DNA from: Draconibacterium sediminis
Lineage (GTDB): Bacteria > Bacteroidota > Bacteroidia > Bacteroidales > Prolixibacteraceae
DNA length: 64,000 nt
Direction of reading: 5' to 3'
Assembly (NCBI RefSeq): GCF_000949475.1
Contig: NZ_JRHC01000006.1
Span: 350,562-414,561 of the forward strand
Positions within the stretch are counted from its first letter, which is position 1. Each line of letters begins with the position of its first letter. The position numbers were made by a program, and so were the translations under genes. Shown in pieces: positions 56,595-64,000 of this stretch. A model generated the notes under the pieces. It had not been told where the DNA came from and did no database searches. It worked only from the letters and a program-made list of their open reading frames with translations.

Positions 56595-57068
56595 ATGCGC
56601 CGAATACTTCGATTTGTAATCATAATATTGCTGCTTGCTTTTATCGTTATCCAGTTTTTTCAACCCGAAAAAAATAACGAAGGAGTGAGCAGCAATCATA
56701 TCTTCAACCAGGTAGAAGTGCCTGAAAATATTCAAACGCTGCTGACAACATCCTGTTTGGATTGCCACTCGAACCATACGGGCTACTGGTGGTATAACCA
56801 CATTGCTCCCGTTTCATGGATGGTAGCCGATCATATTTCGGAAGGAAAATCAGAGCTTAACTTTTCGGAATGGGGCACCATGGATATTTTTGAAAAGATT
56901 ACGATACTGGAAGAAATCTGCCAGGAAGCGGAACGAAAATCCATGCCGTTAAAGTCGTACCGGGCCATTCACCCTAAAGCAAAATTAAGCGACGAACAAA
57001 TTTCCGAACTTTGCGACTGGACCACAAAACTGGCCGAAGAATTGCTTGCTGATGCTGCAGGCGATTAA
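56595..57068 (+). CDS. Haem-binding domain protein (PF14376-like), membrane-anchored
   Basis: 157 residues. One N-terminal transmembrane helix (ILRFVIIILLLAFIVIQFF) is followed by the haem motif TTSCLDCHSNHTGYWWYNHI and a helical domain with ERKSMPLKSYRAIHPKAK, again with a Met in the usual ligand position. The layout matches longer Haem_bd proteins. It likely pairs with the protein encoded immediately upstream (1-bp spacing). No cytochrome partner or oxidase is nearby, so the electron path is unknown. Confidence 0.87.
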   Translation: MRRILRFVIIILLLAFIVIQFFQPEKNNEGVSSNHIFNQVEVPENIQTLLTTSCLDCHSNHTGYWWYNHIAPVSWMVADHISEGKSELNFSEWGTMDIFEKITILEEICQEAERKSMPLKSYRAIHPKAKLSDEQISELCDWTTKLAEELLADAAGD

Positions 57069-57118
57069 GTTTTTACCAGAACTTTCATAAATATTATCTT
57101 TACCCAAAAACCGACGAA

Positions 57119-57532
57119 ATGAAAGTATTGGTAATGTATGTTGATGAGTTTTCGTATCAACCGGCAGAGAAAAACCTTGAGGATGTTGAAGATATTACGG
57201 AAGGGGCACAATTTTCAGATTCGATATTAGCCTTTATACAGGTGGAAGAAAGCGACGAAGAAAAAGACGTGAAAAGCCGGGAGAAAAAACTGGTTAATCA
57301 CCTGAAATGGACAGCACGAAAAAACGATTGTAAAAGTGTGATTCTTCACTCGTTTGCCCACCTCTCGGAATCAAAAGCATCAGTTGAATTTACCAAAGAA
57401 CTGTTCTATCTGGCTGAAAAACGGCTGCAAAATGCCGATTTCACAACCGCACAAACCCCATTTGGTTATTTCCTCGACCTGAATATTAAAGCACCGGGAT
57501 TTTCTCTGGCACGCATTTGGGCAACGCTGTAG
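57119..57532 (+). CDS. Free-standing archaeal-type threonyl-tRNA synthetase editing domain protein
   Basis: 137 residues. MKVLVMYVDEFSYQPAEKNL, LHSFAHLSESKASVEF and QTPFGYFLDLNIKAPGFSLA match the tRNA-Thr_ED (PF08915) domain that archaeal ThrRS carries at its N-terminus, here alone. The domain is related to D-aminoacyl-tRNA deacylase and hydrolyses Ser-tRNA-Thr. Bacterial ThrRS has another editing domain, so a separate trans-editing or deacylase role is likely. It is cytoplasmic. The two haem genes end 50 bp upstream; a TATCTTTA box lies in between. Confidence 0.82.
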   Translation: MKVLVMYVDEFSYQPAEKNLEDVEDITEGAQFSDSILAFIQVEESDEEKDVKSREKKLVNHLKWTARKNDCKSVILHSFAHLSESKASVEFTKELFYLAEKRLQNADFTTAQTPFGYFLDLNIKAPGFSLARIWATL

Positions 57533-57856
57533 CGGCGAAGGGAAAAAAGTGAATGAGTAATTGAGTAAATGTGTATTTGGGTAAAAAAGTGGCAGTTGGC
57601 AAAGAGCAGTTGGCAAAAAGCGCCATCGGCACGATCCCCAAAAGCCCGGTGCGTAAGCAATGAGAGTATCGTGAGGAGTTTACCACAAAGTTGCACGAAG
57701 TAGGCACAAAGTAAAGTTCAGTGTTTCAGATACAATTTTACAATTTGTCAGTTTCGCAATTTATCAATCTCCTTCAATCTTAAAATCAATCTTCATTCAA
57801 TTTTCACCATCTCAGTGCTCATTTCTTACTTTTAACTCATGCTCAATAAATTCAGT
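57533..57856. other. Gene-free stretch with short direct repeats
   Basis: About 325 bp. Contains the direct repeat GCAGTTGGCAAA twice near 57592-57620 and a degenerate GAGTAA/GTGTAT-rich run before it. No gene, terminator or structured RNA is clear. Confidence 0.4.
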
Positions 57857-57864
57857 TATCTTTG
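57857..57864 (+). promoter_or_regulatory. -7 box TATCTTTG for the DEAD-box helicase gene
   Basis: TATCTTTG matches TAnnTTTG exactly, 17 bp before the ATG at 57882, so the leader is only about ten bases. There is no good -33 TTTG at the normal distance. Confidence 0.5.
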
Positions 57865-57881
57865 CCGAAAAATTAGATTAC

Positions 57882-59123
57882 ATGAAATTTGAGGATTATT
57901 CCATATCCAACACTATAAAAACCAACCTGGCAAAGAATGGATTCCGTCGCCCAACCGATATTCAGTTTAAAGCCATTCCGCCGGTGTTAAGAGGCGAAGA
58001 TGTTTTGGCCATTGCCCAAACCGGAACCGGGAAGACTGCTGCTTTTGCTATTCCGGTAATTCACAACATTCAACAGGCTAAGTTGAATCAACATGTTCAG
58101 GGAATAAGTTGCCTTGTTATGGCTCCAACACACGAGTTGGCCAAGCAGATTAGCGAGGTGTTTGTTTCCATTTCAAAAAATACGGGCGTAAAAACTACCG
58201 TAATTATCGGTGGTGTTGATCAGGATCCTCAAATCGAACGCTTAAAAACCGGTACTGATGTTTTGGTTGCTACTCCCGGTCGTCTATTCGATTTGGTAAG
58301 CCAGGGACACTTGAAGCTTCACGGCGTAAAAACACTGATTTTGGACGAAGCCGACCACATGCTGGATCTTGGTTTTATAAAGGATATCAACGACCTGATA
58401 CGTTTTCTGCCTCAAAAGCGGCAGACTTTGTTTTTCTCGGCAACCATTAATAAGAAGATTAAAAAGCTGGCCTATTCGCTGGTAAACAATCCTATTCGAA
58501 TTCAGATTTCGCCTAAAGACCCGGTGGCAAAAACCATCGAGCACCAGGTGGCTTTTATCGAAATGGATGACAAAAGAGCTTTCCTGGAGCGGCTGGTCGG
58601 TGAAAATCCGGAGGCTAAAATTCTGGCTTTTGTACGCACAAAAGTACGTGCCGAACGCGTGAAAAAAGCCATGGAACGTGTTGAAATTGAAAGCGACACC
58701 ATACACAGCGATAAAGAACAGGCGGAACGCGACCTAACCATGCAACGTTTTAAAAGTGGCGCGCTTAAACTGCTTATCGCTACGGATGTAAGTGCCCGTG
58801 GAATTGATATTCCTTACGTTGATTTTGTGGTGAATTACGACCTGCCAGAAGTGGCAGAAAACTATGTACACCGCGTAGGACGTACAGGGCGCGGCAACCA
58901 AAAAGGAAAAGCTGTTTCGTTTTGTAGCACTGAAGAGCGTGAAATTCTGGACGAAATCGAAAGCTTTTTGGGGAAAGATATTCATCGTTTGGAGATCGAC
59001 AAAAACCTTTACAAAGAAACGCTGGATTTTACAAAAGACACCGACTACAACTGGCAAAAGCTAATGCGCGAAAACGAACGCGAATTAAAAGAGGTGAAAA
59101 AGAAGAGGAAAAAGAAAAAGTAA
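57882..59123 (+). CDS. DEAD-box RNA helicase
   Basis: 413 residues. Motif order: Q motif (RRPTDIQFKAIP), I (AQTGTGKTAAF), Ia (PTHELAKQI), GG, Ib (TPGRLFDLV), II (LDEADHMLDLGF), III (SATI), IV (ILAFVRTK), V (ATDVSARGIDIP), VI (HRVGRTGRGNQKG). The basic tail (KEVKKKRKKKK) should bind RNA. DEAD-box proteins unwind short RNA duplexes in ribosome assembly or RNA decay, often at low temperature; this one is of the RhlE type by size and motif. Which RNA it acts on is unknown. Confidence 0.93.
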   Translation: MKFEDYSISNTIKTNLAKNGFRRPTDIQFKAIPPVLRGEDVLAIAQTGTGKTAAFAIPVIHNIQQAKLNQHVQGISCLVMAPTHELAKQISEVFVSISKNTGVKTTVIIGGVDQDPQIERLKTGTDVLVATPGRLFDLVSQGHLKLHGVKTLILDEADHMLDLGFIKDINDLIRFLPQKRQTLFFSATINKKIKKLAYSLVNNPIRIQISPKDPVAKTIEHQVAFIEMDDKRAFLERLVGENPEAKILAFVRTKVRAERVKKAMERVEIESDTIHSDKEQAERDLTMQRFKSGALKLLIATDVSARGIDIPYVDFVVNYDLPEVAENYVHRVGRTGRGNQKGKAVSFCSTEEREILDEIESFLGKDIHRLEIDKNLYKETLDFTKDTDYNWQKLMRENERELKEVKKKRKKKK

Positions 59124-59126
59124 GTC

Positions 59127-59804
59127 TTAACCTTCTATTTCTCGTATGGCAATATTACGCAGTTCGGCGGTTGTCATCCAGGTACAAATTCCAAACGGTT
59201 TTGAAAGCGACACCTCCGGCCGGATACTCAATTTATGACCGGCATAACTGAAATCCACCAGCTTTTCATCGTCAATCCAGGCGCGGATTGTTGTTTCTGT
59301 TACCTGCAGCCGAATGGTATACCACACCTCCTTTTCGAAGTTCTTTAGTACTTGTGTTTCGTTCTCCGAAGCGTCAACACCATCAATACTACTTAATCCT
59401 ACAACGGGGCCGCCCCACCCTCCTACTATCAGCGAGCAAAACTCGTTGTTAACCGGGAAAGTCATTCCGCAAAAGAAGTCGTTACCAACCATTTTTCGGG
59501 CCTCCAGTTGCACTTCGTAATTTACTTTCGGGAAAGTATCCGTCCAGGTAATTCCGCTACAACCATCGCCATAATTAATAACAATACTTCCGCCTGAAAC
59601 CTTTACCGGCCCTTCCGTTCCGAATGAGGTGATTTCCCAGTTTTCGAGCGTATTCCCGTTGAATAAGGCTTGCCAGCCTTCAGGGATGTTCGGAGTATGA
59701 TTTTGGATTTGATAACTGTTCTTCCTGTCAGTACTTCCACAAGATGTAAACAGCGTTATTAAAGCCAATATGCAACACAGATAGATAAATCCTGAACGTG
59801 CCAT
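59127..59804 (-). CDS. DUF1080 (3-keto-disaccharide hydrolase-like) lipoprotein
   Basis: 225 residues with lipobox TLFTSCGSTD (Cys22). GWQALFNGNTLENWEI is the typical DUF1080 (PF06439) start of a concanavalin-like jelly-roll, with VNYEVQLEARKMVGNDFFCG and WIDDEKLVDFSYAG later in the fold. The family is associated with carbohydrate degradation, and members are described as hydrolases of 3-keto-disaccharides. It would be attached to the outer membrane or periplasmic side. It ends 3 bp from the helicase on the opposite strand, and the 21-bp minisatellite begins 66 bp upstream of its start. Confidence 0.8.
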   Translation of the reverse strand: MARSGFIYLCCILALITLFTSCGSTDRKNSYQIQNHTPNIPEGWQALFNGNTLENWEITSFGTEGPVKVSGGSIVINYGDGCSGITWTDTFPKVNYEVQLEARKMVGNDFFCGMTFPVNNEFCSLIVGGWGGPVVGLSSIDGVDASENETQVLKNFEKEVWYTIRLQVTETTIRAWIDDEKLVDFSYAGHKLSIRPEVSLSKPFGICTWMTTAELRNIAIREIEG

Positions 59805-60085
59805 TTTTTATTTAAAATTACAAAAGATGGCGCCCTTATCCAATTTGCAAGGACAGTATCAATATAATTGTGCAACGGGTAGTTACATTCGTGCAACAAG
59901 CACTTACGGTTGTGCAACGAGTGCTTACAGTCGTGCAATGTGTATTTACAATCCTGTAACGAGTACTTACATTTGTGCAACGACCATTTACACTCATGCA
60001 ATAAGTATTTACATCTATGCAACGGGTACTTACAGTCGTGCAACGAGCACTTACAATGGTGCAACGGGTGCTTACAGTCATGCAA
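59759..60085 (-). CDS. Possible heptapeptide-repeat (LHDCKxx) protein, doubtful
   Basis: A 108-residue frame reads through the minisatellite, repeating a seven-residue unit LHDCKxS/P with conserved His, Cys and Lys about ten times. It overlaps the start of the DUF1080 gene by 46 bp in another frame. Because the repeat length is a multiple of three, several frames are open and this reading may be accidental. Variation between copies favours the wobble position of this frame, but the same columns are wobble in a plus-strand CNxYLxS frame. No ribosome-binding site was seen. Weak support. Confidence 0.2.
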   Translation of the reverse strand: MHDCKHPLHHCKCSLHDCKYPLHRCKYLLHECKWSLHKCKYSLQDCKYTLHDCKHSLHNRKCLLHECNYPLHNYIDTVLANWIRAPSFVILNKKWHVQDLSICVAYWL

Positions 60086-60100
60086 CGAGCGCTTACACTA
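59870..60100. repeat. 21-bp tandem minisatellite, 11 copies
   Basis: Eleven contiguous degenerate copies of a 21-base unit, consensus GTGCAACGAGTACTTACAGTC (21 bases; written as GTGCAACGAG + TACTTACAGTC). Columns 2, 3, 5, 6 and 14-17 are identical in all copies. Variation is concentrated in the other columns. The array fills most of the gap between the DUF1080 gene and ilvC and ends five bases before the ilvC terminator T-run. Confidence 0.95.
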
Positions 60101-60104
60101 GTAC

Positions 60105-60139
60105 AAAAAAAACTGGCCCCACCTAAAAGGCAGAGCCAG
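60105..60139 (-). terminator. Rho-independent terminator after ilvC
   Basis: On the minus strand CTGGC-TC-TGCC pairs with GG-TG-GGGCCAG (small mismatch) and is followed by eight T, 29 bp after the ilvC stop. Confidence 0.75.
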
Positions 60140-60167
60140 CTTTAAATTTATATGATCGTCTGTTTTT

Positions 60168-61643
60168 TTAGATAATCGATTTCATTGATTCCATGGCCTC
60201 GCGCAATTCGGCACCAATAATTTCCACATCGTGGTAACGAATTTCGTCGTTAATTTCAATCAATTCTTTGTTATCTACCTGAGCGCTTTTTCCTTCGTTG
60301 AAATTTTTACCAATAACATCGGTATCAATTTTTTTCATGAAGTCGGCCAGTAAAGGCTTACAAGCGTGGTCGAAAAGGTAACAACCATATTCAGCAGTAT
60401 CTGAAATTGTACGGTTCATTTCGAACAGTTTTTTACGTGCAATGGTGTTGGCAATCAGCGGAGTTTCGTGTAACGACTCGTAATAAGCCGATTCCTCTTT
60501 AATGCCTGATTCTGTCATCACTTCGAAAGCCAGCTCAACACCCGATTTTACAAGAGCAACCATTAAAGTACCGTTGTCGAAATACTCTTGCTCGCTGATT
60601 TCTACGTCGCCTGCCGGAGTTTTCTCAAAAGCAGTTTCGCCGGTAGCAGCACGCCATCCCAACAGGTTTTTATCGTCGTTCGCCCAGTCTTCCATCATCG
60701 TTGATGAAAACTCTCCAGACATAATATCATCCATGTGCTTTTCAAACAATGGACGCATAATTTCTTTCAATTCCTCAGAAAGTTTGTAGGCCTCAATTTT
60801 TGCCGGATTCGACAAACGATCCATCATGTTGGTAATACCTCCAAGCTTCAAGGCTTCTGTAATTGTTTCCCATCCGTACTGAATCAGTTTTGATGCATAA
60901 CCGGCATCAATTCCTTTTTCAATCATTTTATCGAAACACAAAATAGAACCAGTTTGCAGCAATCCGCATAAGATGGTTTGCTCGCCCATCAGGTCTGATT
61001 TTACCTCGGCAACAAACGAAGAAAGCAATACACCTGCTTTATGACCGCCTGTTCCAACTGCATAAGCTTTTGCAATTTCCAAACCGTCGCCATTCGGATC
61101 GTTTTCGCGGTGAACAGCAATCAATGTAGGTACACCAAATCCGCGCAGGTACTCGGCACGTACTTCTGAACCTGGAGATTTTGGAGCCACCATAATTACG
61201 GTAATATCGTCGCGAATCTGCATTCCTTCTTCAACAATGTTAAAACCGTGTGAGTAAGCCAGACAAGCACCTTTTTTCATTAAAGGAACCACTTTGTTTA
61301 CTACCGGAGTGTGCTGTTTATCTGGTGTAAGATTCAATACCAAATCAGCCTTAGGCACCAGTTCTTCAAAAGTACCTACTTCAAAACCGTTTTCAGTAGC
61401 ATTTACGTACGATGCACGTTTTTCATCGATGGCAGTCTGACGTAATGCATAAGCCACGTTCAATCCGCTGTCGCGAAGGTTCAAACCCTGGTGCAAACCC
61501 TGTGCTCCACAACCCAATACTACAATCTGTTTTCCTTTCAGTTTTTCAACTCCGTCTGCAAATTCCGACTCATCCATAAAGTCGCATTTTCCCAACTGGT
61601 CTAACTGAAGACGAAGCGGCAATGTATTGAAATAATTTTCCAT
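60168..61643 (-). CDS. ilvC: Ketol-acid reductoisomerase, class II (long form)
   Basis: 491 residues, the length of the E. coli class II enzyme rather than the ~340-residue class I form. NADPH site [20 protein letters not shown] near residue 37, [13 protein letters not shown] following, [17 protein letters not shown] near 150 with the metal/substrate region, and [15 protein letters not shown] near 218. It converts acetolactate to dihydroxyisovalerate in valine/leucine/isoleucine synthesis. It stands alone here; ilvB/N/D are not in the window. A promoter with TTTG and a TGCATTTG -7 box lies 61 bp upstream, and a terminator follows. Confidence 0.95.
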   Translation of the reverse strand: MENYFNTLPLRLQLDQLGKCDFMDESEFADGVEKLKGKQIVVLGCGAQGLHQGLNLRDSGLNVAYALRQTAIDEKRASYVNATENGFEVGTFEELVPKADLVLNLTPDKQHTPVVNKVVPLMKKGACLAYSHGFNIVEEGMQIRDDITVIMVAPKSPGSEVRAEYLRGFGVPTLIAVHRENDPNGDGLEIAKAYAVGTGGHKAGVLLSSFVAEVKSDLMGEQTILCGLLQTGSILCFDKMIEKGIDAGYASKLIQYGWETITEALKLGGITNMMDRLSNPAKIEAYKLSEELKEIMRPLFEKHMDDIMSGEFSSTMMEDWANDDKNLLGWRAATGETAFEKTPAGDVEISEQEYFDNGTLMVALVKSGVELAFEVMTESGIKEESAYYESLHETPLIANTIARKKLFEMNRTISDTAEYGCYLFDHACKPLLADFMKKIDTDVIGKNFNEGKSAQVDNKELIEINDEIRYHDVEIIGAELREAMESMKSII

Positions 61644-61703
61644 GATCTTTTATTTTTTTACAATTAATATACTTTTAAGCTGTATCACTTTGTTGTTCAT
61701 ACC

Positions 61704-61735
61704 CAAATGCACGAACCTGAATACAAAGCAACAAA
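61704..61735 (-). promoter_or_regulatory. Promoter of ilvC
   Basis: On the minus strand TTTG (61732-61735), a 20-bp spacer and TGCATTTG (61704-61711) match TTTG/TAnnTTTG with one mismatch, starting transcription near 61697, about 54 bases before the ATG. Confidence 0.55.
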
Positions 61736-61879
61736 ATTTCTGTTAGCCTGAAATGTAAAATTACATGATTTTTAGGTAATTTTCATGGATTTGGGTTTTA
61801 ACTCTGTCTTAAGGATTAAAATTACACTACTAATTTTCAACGGCTTAAACAATGTTAAACATATGGAATTTTACCTCCT

Positions 61880-62761
61880 TCAGAGCGATTTTGAACGGAA
61901 CTGCAAAGGAGAAAGACCTACTTCGCGTTTAAAGAATTTGGCAAAGTAACTCTGATCGGGGAAGTTCATTTTTGCGGCAATTTCCGAAACACTGAGGTTA
62001 GTGTGGACCAGCAGGCGTTTGATCTCGATAATTTGTTTCGATTTAATAATCTGCGACGAGGTTTTTCCGGTTAGCTGGTTTACCGTTTGAGTTAAATGAT
62101 TTGGCGTTAGTGCCATAATATCGGCATACTGTGCCACCGAAAGGTTTTCGTGAAAATGCTCTTCCAGCAACTGAAAGAATTTTTTTACCACAATGTGCCC
62201 TTTTCCTTTCCAACGGTTCTCGTCGTACGGATAAAGCGATGCACTGGTTGTTAAAATAAGGTCGAGCACCGATCGTAAAATGTCAATGGAATAACCTTCG
62301 GGCCGGCGAATTTCGTTAACACCTTTTTTAAACAAACTCTCCAAAAAAAGTTTGTCGTTCTCATCCTTTAAAACCAGTGGCGGGTTATCCTGCCTGATGG
62401 TAAAAAAGAAAGGAAATTCGATCAAACGGTTGGGATTTCGCTGATTGAGCAGGTAGAAATCGGCGGTGAAAATAAAGATGAAACCATCAATATCGTGCGA
62501 TAGCTCTATTTTATGTGCCTGACCGGGCGACATAAAAAATATACAGGGCGGCTCGATATCGTATTTATTTCCGTCGATAACATGCGAGCCGCTTCCCTTG
62601 TGCAGGTACAACACCTCAAAAAAATCGTGACGATGCGGGTACTTTACTGCAAAATGCCGGTTGGCATCAAATACTTCTACCTGAAACTGCTGGCTTGCAC
62701 GTTCTTCCGAACTAAAATTATGCAAGCTGTATACCGGTAAATTTTCAGAACCTGCTTTCAC
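61880..62761 (-). CDS. AraC-family transcriptional regulator
   Basis: 293 residues. N-terminal cupin-type sensor (about 20-170; YPHRHDFFEVLYLHKGSGSH and CIFFMSPGQAHKIELS) and a C-terminal double helix-turn-helix (about 195-290; LSVAQYADIMALTPNHLTQ and LSVSEIAAKMNFPDQSYFAK, FKREVGLSPLQFR). AraC proteins bind DNA as dimers and often respond to sugars or aromatic compounds. The effector and targets are unknown. It lies 236 bp upstream of ilvC in the same direction and downstream of an outer-membrane protein gene. No sulfatase or lyase cluster is adjacent, so a link to the left-hand cluster is not supported. Confidence 0.85.
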   Translation of the reverse strand: MKAGSENLPVYSLHNFSSEERASQQFQVEVFDANRHFAVKYPHRHDFFEVLYLHKGSGSHVIDGNKYDIEPPCIFFMSPGQAHKIELSHDIDGFIFIFTADFYLLNQRNPNRLIEFPFFFTIRQDNPPLVLKDENDKLFLESLFKKGVNEIRRPEGYSIDILRSVLDLILTTSASLYPYDENRWKGKGHIVVKKFFQLLEEHFHENLSVAQYADIMALTPNHLTQTVNQLTGKTSSQIIKSKQIIEIKRLLVHTNLSVSEIAAKMNFPDQSYFAKFFKREVGLSPLQFRSKSL

Positions 62762-62792
62762 TTAATTTATAGATGTAGCATGCTGGTTATTT

Positions 62793-63455
62793 CTAATCGT
62801 CTAATCTTATGGTATAACCAAGCGATAAACGTAAAACTTTTGTTTTTGCTTCCTGATTCTCGAGTGGTTTTATATCGGCAAAACCATAATCATACGACGC
62901 ACAAATGTTAAAACCGTTTAGAAACAGGAAACCTACTTTTCCGGTAACTCCGTAATCCAGTCTTTTATAATCATGTTCAATGGGATCGTTTCCGAATTTA
63001 AGCGACTTTGAATCATCTGAGAAATTAGCATTTCCAAACAGCCCCATTCCTACAAAAGGACCGGCTCCAACATACAACTTATTTCTGCTCCTGAAACGAT
63101 GAAGATATTTCAGATACAATGGAACATCGATAAAGTACAATGTCGTTTTATTATCAATAGATTGTGTGCCTGTCGGTTTTCTGTGAAAACCTTTATTTTC
63201 AAAAATTAATCCGCCTTCCACAGCGATTTCCTGCGATTTGTCTTTGTTCAACACATATTCGTACAGCGCGCCAATATTCATTCCGTACAAAGCCTTATAC
63301 GAATCTTCGGCATCGGTTTCTCCCGTTCCAAATTTCATATCGGTGGTAGCCATATTAGCGCCTCCAAAGAAAGTAACAGATGGATATTGAGCCATTACAC
63401 TGGCTGAGCAAAGCATAAATACTGCGATAATAAAAAGCGAAGCGGTTCTTTTCAT
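62793..63455 (-). CDS. Outer-membrane beta-barrel (porin-family) protein
   Basis: 220 residues with a signal peptide (LFIIAVFMLCSASVMAQ). Alternating strand patterns (PSVTFFGGANMATTDMKFG, LYGMNIGALYEYVLNKDKS, YVGAGPFVGMGLFGNANF) and a terminal VLRLSLGYTIRLDD identify a PF13568-type small barrel. Such proteins stay in the outer membrane and have structural or adhesion roles; the substrate, if any, is unknown. It is 31 bp upstream of the AraC gene on the same strand, so the two may share a transcript. Confidence 0.8.
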   Translation of the reverse strand: MKRTASLFIIAVFMLCSASVMAQYPSVTFFGGANMATTDMKFGTGETDAEDSYKALYGMNIGALYEYVLNKDKSQEIAVEGGLIFENKGFHRKPTGTQSIDNKTTLYFIDVPLYLKYLHRFRSRNKLYVGAGPFVGMGLFGNANFSDDSKSLKFGNDPIEHDYKRLDYGVTGKVGFLFLNGFNICASYDYGFADIKPLENQEAKTKVLRLSLGYTIRLDD

Positions 63456-63569
63456 GGTAATTAACTTAAAATTGGGTTTATAAATACGAGGTGAAAGATA
63501 TAAAATTTTATGGAAAACAGTAGTAAATAAGCTCGGGAGCTTGTAGGTAGGTAAACCAAACTATATAAA

Positions 63570-63643
63570 AACAAAAAAGCAGCCTTGTGAGCTGCTTTTG
63601 CGGTGACGACGAGACTCGAATGCTGACGCTACGATCAGCATCC
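63570..63643 (-). repeat. Left copy of a 74-bp direct repeat, tRNA-3'-end-like, with terminator
   Basis: Matches the copy at 63927-64000 at 73 of 74 positions. Minus strand: a 7-bp hairpin ATGCTGA...TCAGCAT, TTCGAGTC as in a tRNA T-loop, CTCGTCGTCACCGCA, then GCAGC-TCACAAG-GCTGC with six T, an intrinsic terminator. A further 6-bp stem (CCTGAC/GTCAGG) adjoins at 63641-63662. No whole tRNA can be folded. It follows the GIY-YIG gene stop by 34 bp. Confidence 0.85.
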
Positions 63644-63677
63644 TGACTCCTTTGGACGTCAGGGCTCGCGACCTCCT

Positions 63678-63926
63678 TTAGCTATACTTCTTTATAAATT
63701 CAATGGTTTTCTCTCTTGACAAATTTTTTAGCTTCTTTTCAAGCTGCAAAGCCTCTCCTCTTGTAGGTTTGGTAGTGCTCCAAACTAATTCCCAGGGAGC
63801 ACCATGCTGAGTTGCTTTCTCGTAGCCGCGATTATGACGATTCAAACGATCCTCCAAACACGATGTCTGACCTTTGTAATAGGAATCAATTCCCGGAGAA
63901 TAGATAATGTAGTCGAAATACTTCAT
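63678..63926 (-). CDS. GIY-YIG nuclease superfamily protein
   Basis: 82 residues from the ATG at 63924-63926: MKYFDYIIYSPGIDSYYKGQ, then TSCLEDRLNRHNRGYEKATQ and GAPWELVWSTTKPTRGEALQ. IYS/YYKGQT takes the place of the GIY/YIG motifs, with the conserved Arg (DRLNRHN) and Glu (GEALQLEKKLK). The small UvrC-N/URI-like nucleases cut one DNA strand or act in repair. A longer reading from 63998 would include 24 residues encoded by the upstream repeat and cannot be excluded. The ATG is only three bases after the T-run of a terminator inside the repeat, so no separate promoter or good RBS is seen. Confidence 0.85.
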   Translation of the reverse strand: MKYFDYIIYSPGIDSYYKGQTSCLEDRLNRHNRGYEKATQHGAPWELVWSTTKPTRGEALQLEKKLKNLSREKTIEFIKKYS

Positions 63927-64000
63927 AACAAAAAAGCAGCCTTGTGAGCTGCTTTTGCGGTGACGACGAGACTCGAATGCTGACGCTACGGTCAGCATCC
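63927..64000 (-). repeat. Right copy of the 74-bp direct repeat, cut by window edge
   Basis: Same sequence as 63570-63643 with one A/G change, including the terminator hairpin and TTCGAGTC segment. It continues past the right edge, so its full length is unknown. It directly precedes the GIY-YIG ATG. Confidence 0.85.

Noticed and set aside
59870..60100. CRISPR array
   Set aside because: The copies are contiguous 21-mers without spacers, degenerate, and no cas genes are near.
61880..62761. AraC regulator as the control protein of the left-hand polysaccharide cluster
   Set aside because: It is more than 40 kb away with unrelated genes between, and there is no shared site to support the link.
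63600..63680. tRNA gene
   Set aside because: There is a T-loop-like TTCGAGTC and hairpins, but no matching acceptor stem, no clear anticodon arm in position and no CCA; a full cloverleaf does not fold.

Overview
The window reads as a chromosomal segment of a marine, polysaccharide-degrading member of the Bacteroidota, probably a Marinilabiliales/Prolixibacteraceae-type bacterium. The reasons are TAnnTTTG-type promoters, many secreted proteins and lipoproteins, a type IX secretion (T9SS) C-terminal domain, a Rho factor with a large Q/N-rich insertion, and a CAZyme and sulfatase cluster of the kind used on sulfated algal polysaccharides. The genus is an inference and I could not test it.

Left part (1-19 kb, all on the minus strand): the start of a mannose-1-phosphate guanylyltransferase gene (manC), cut by the window edge, and upstream of it a tightly packed nine-gene polysaccharide degradation cluster (1257-18553). 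In transcription order it holds a heparinase II/III-like lyase, a PL8-like lyase, an iduronate-2-sulfatase-like sulfatase, a PL25-like beta-propeller lyase, a second heparinase-like lyase, a second BNR_4 propeller, a sulfatase fused to a GH78 rhamnosidase, a third heparinase-like lyase and an alginate_lyase-family (PL38/PL5-like) lipoprotein. Sulfatases, a rhamnosidase and uronate lyases together point to a sulfated rhamnose/uronic acid polysaccharide such as ulvan. No SusC/SusD pair, no GH88/GH105 unsaturated uronyl hydrolase and no dedicated regulator lies in the cluster, although both of its ends are inside the window. A relic of a beta-helix-like protein sits just upstream.

Acyl-CoA block (19-29 kb): butyrate kinase and phosphate butyryltransferase on the minus strand diverge from acetyl-CoA synthetase, an OFA-type MFS carrier, an ADP-forming acyl-CoA synthetase fused to a GNAT acetyltransferase, and a sirtuin deacylase on the plus strand. 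This looks like acetate/acyl-CoA interconversion next to its own reversible lysine-acetylation switch.

Middle part (29-50 kb): lipoproteins of unknown function, a DUF6588-type outer-membrane protein, a Zn alcohol dehydrogenase, a large FAD/Fe-S D-2-hydroxyacid dehydrogenase, a methyltransferase, rho, an RlhA-like U32 protein, an Asp/Glu racemase-like protein and an ECF sigma/anti-sigma/DUF4097-like operon with its own ECF-type promoter.

Right part (49-64 kb): a glycosyltransferase, a thioredoxin-like lipid-free secreted protein, an MscS channel, a T9SS-exported serine protease, two haem-binding proteins, a free-standing archaeal-type ThrRS editing domain, a DEAD-box helicase, a DUF1080 lipoprotein, an 11-copy 21-bp minisatellite, ketol-acid reductoisomerase (ilvC), an AraC regulator, an outer-membrane barrel protein and a GIY-YIG nuclease gene bracketed by a 74-bp direct repeat that runs off the right edge.
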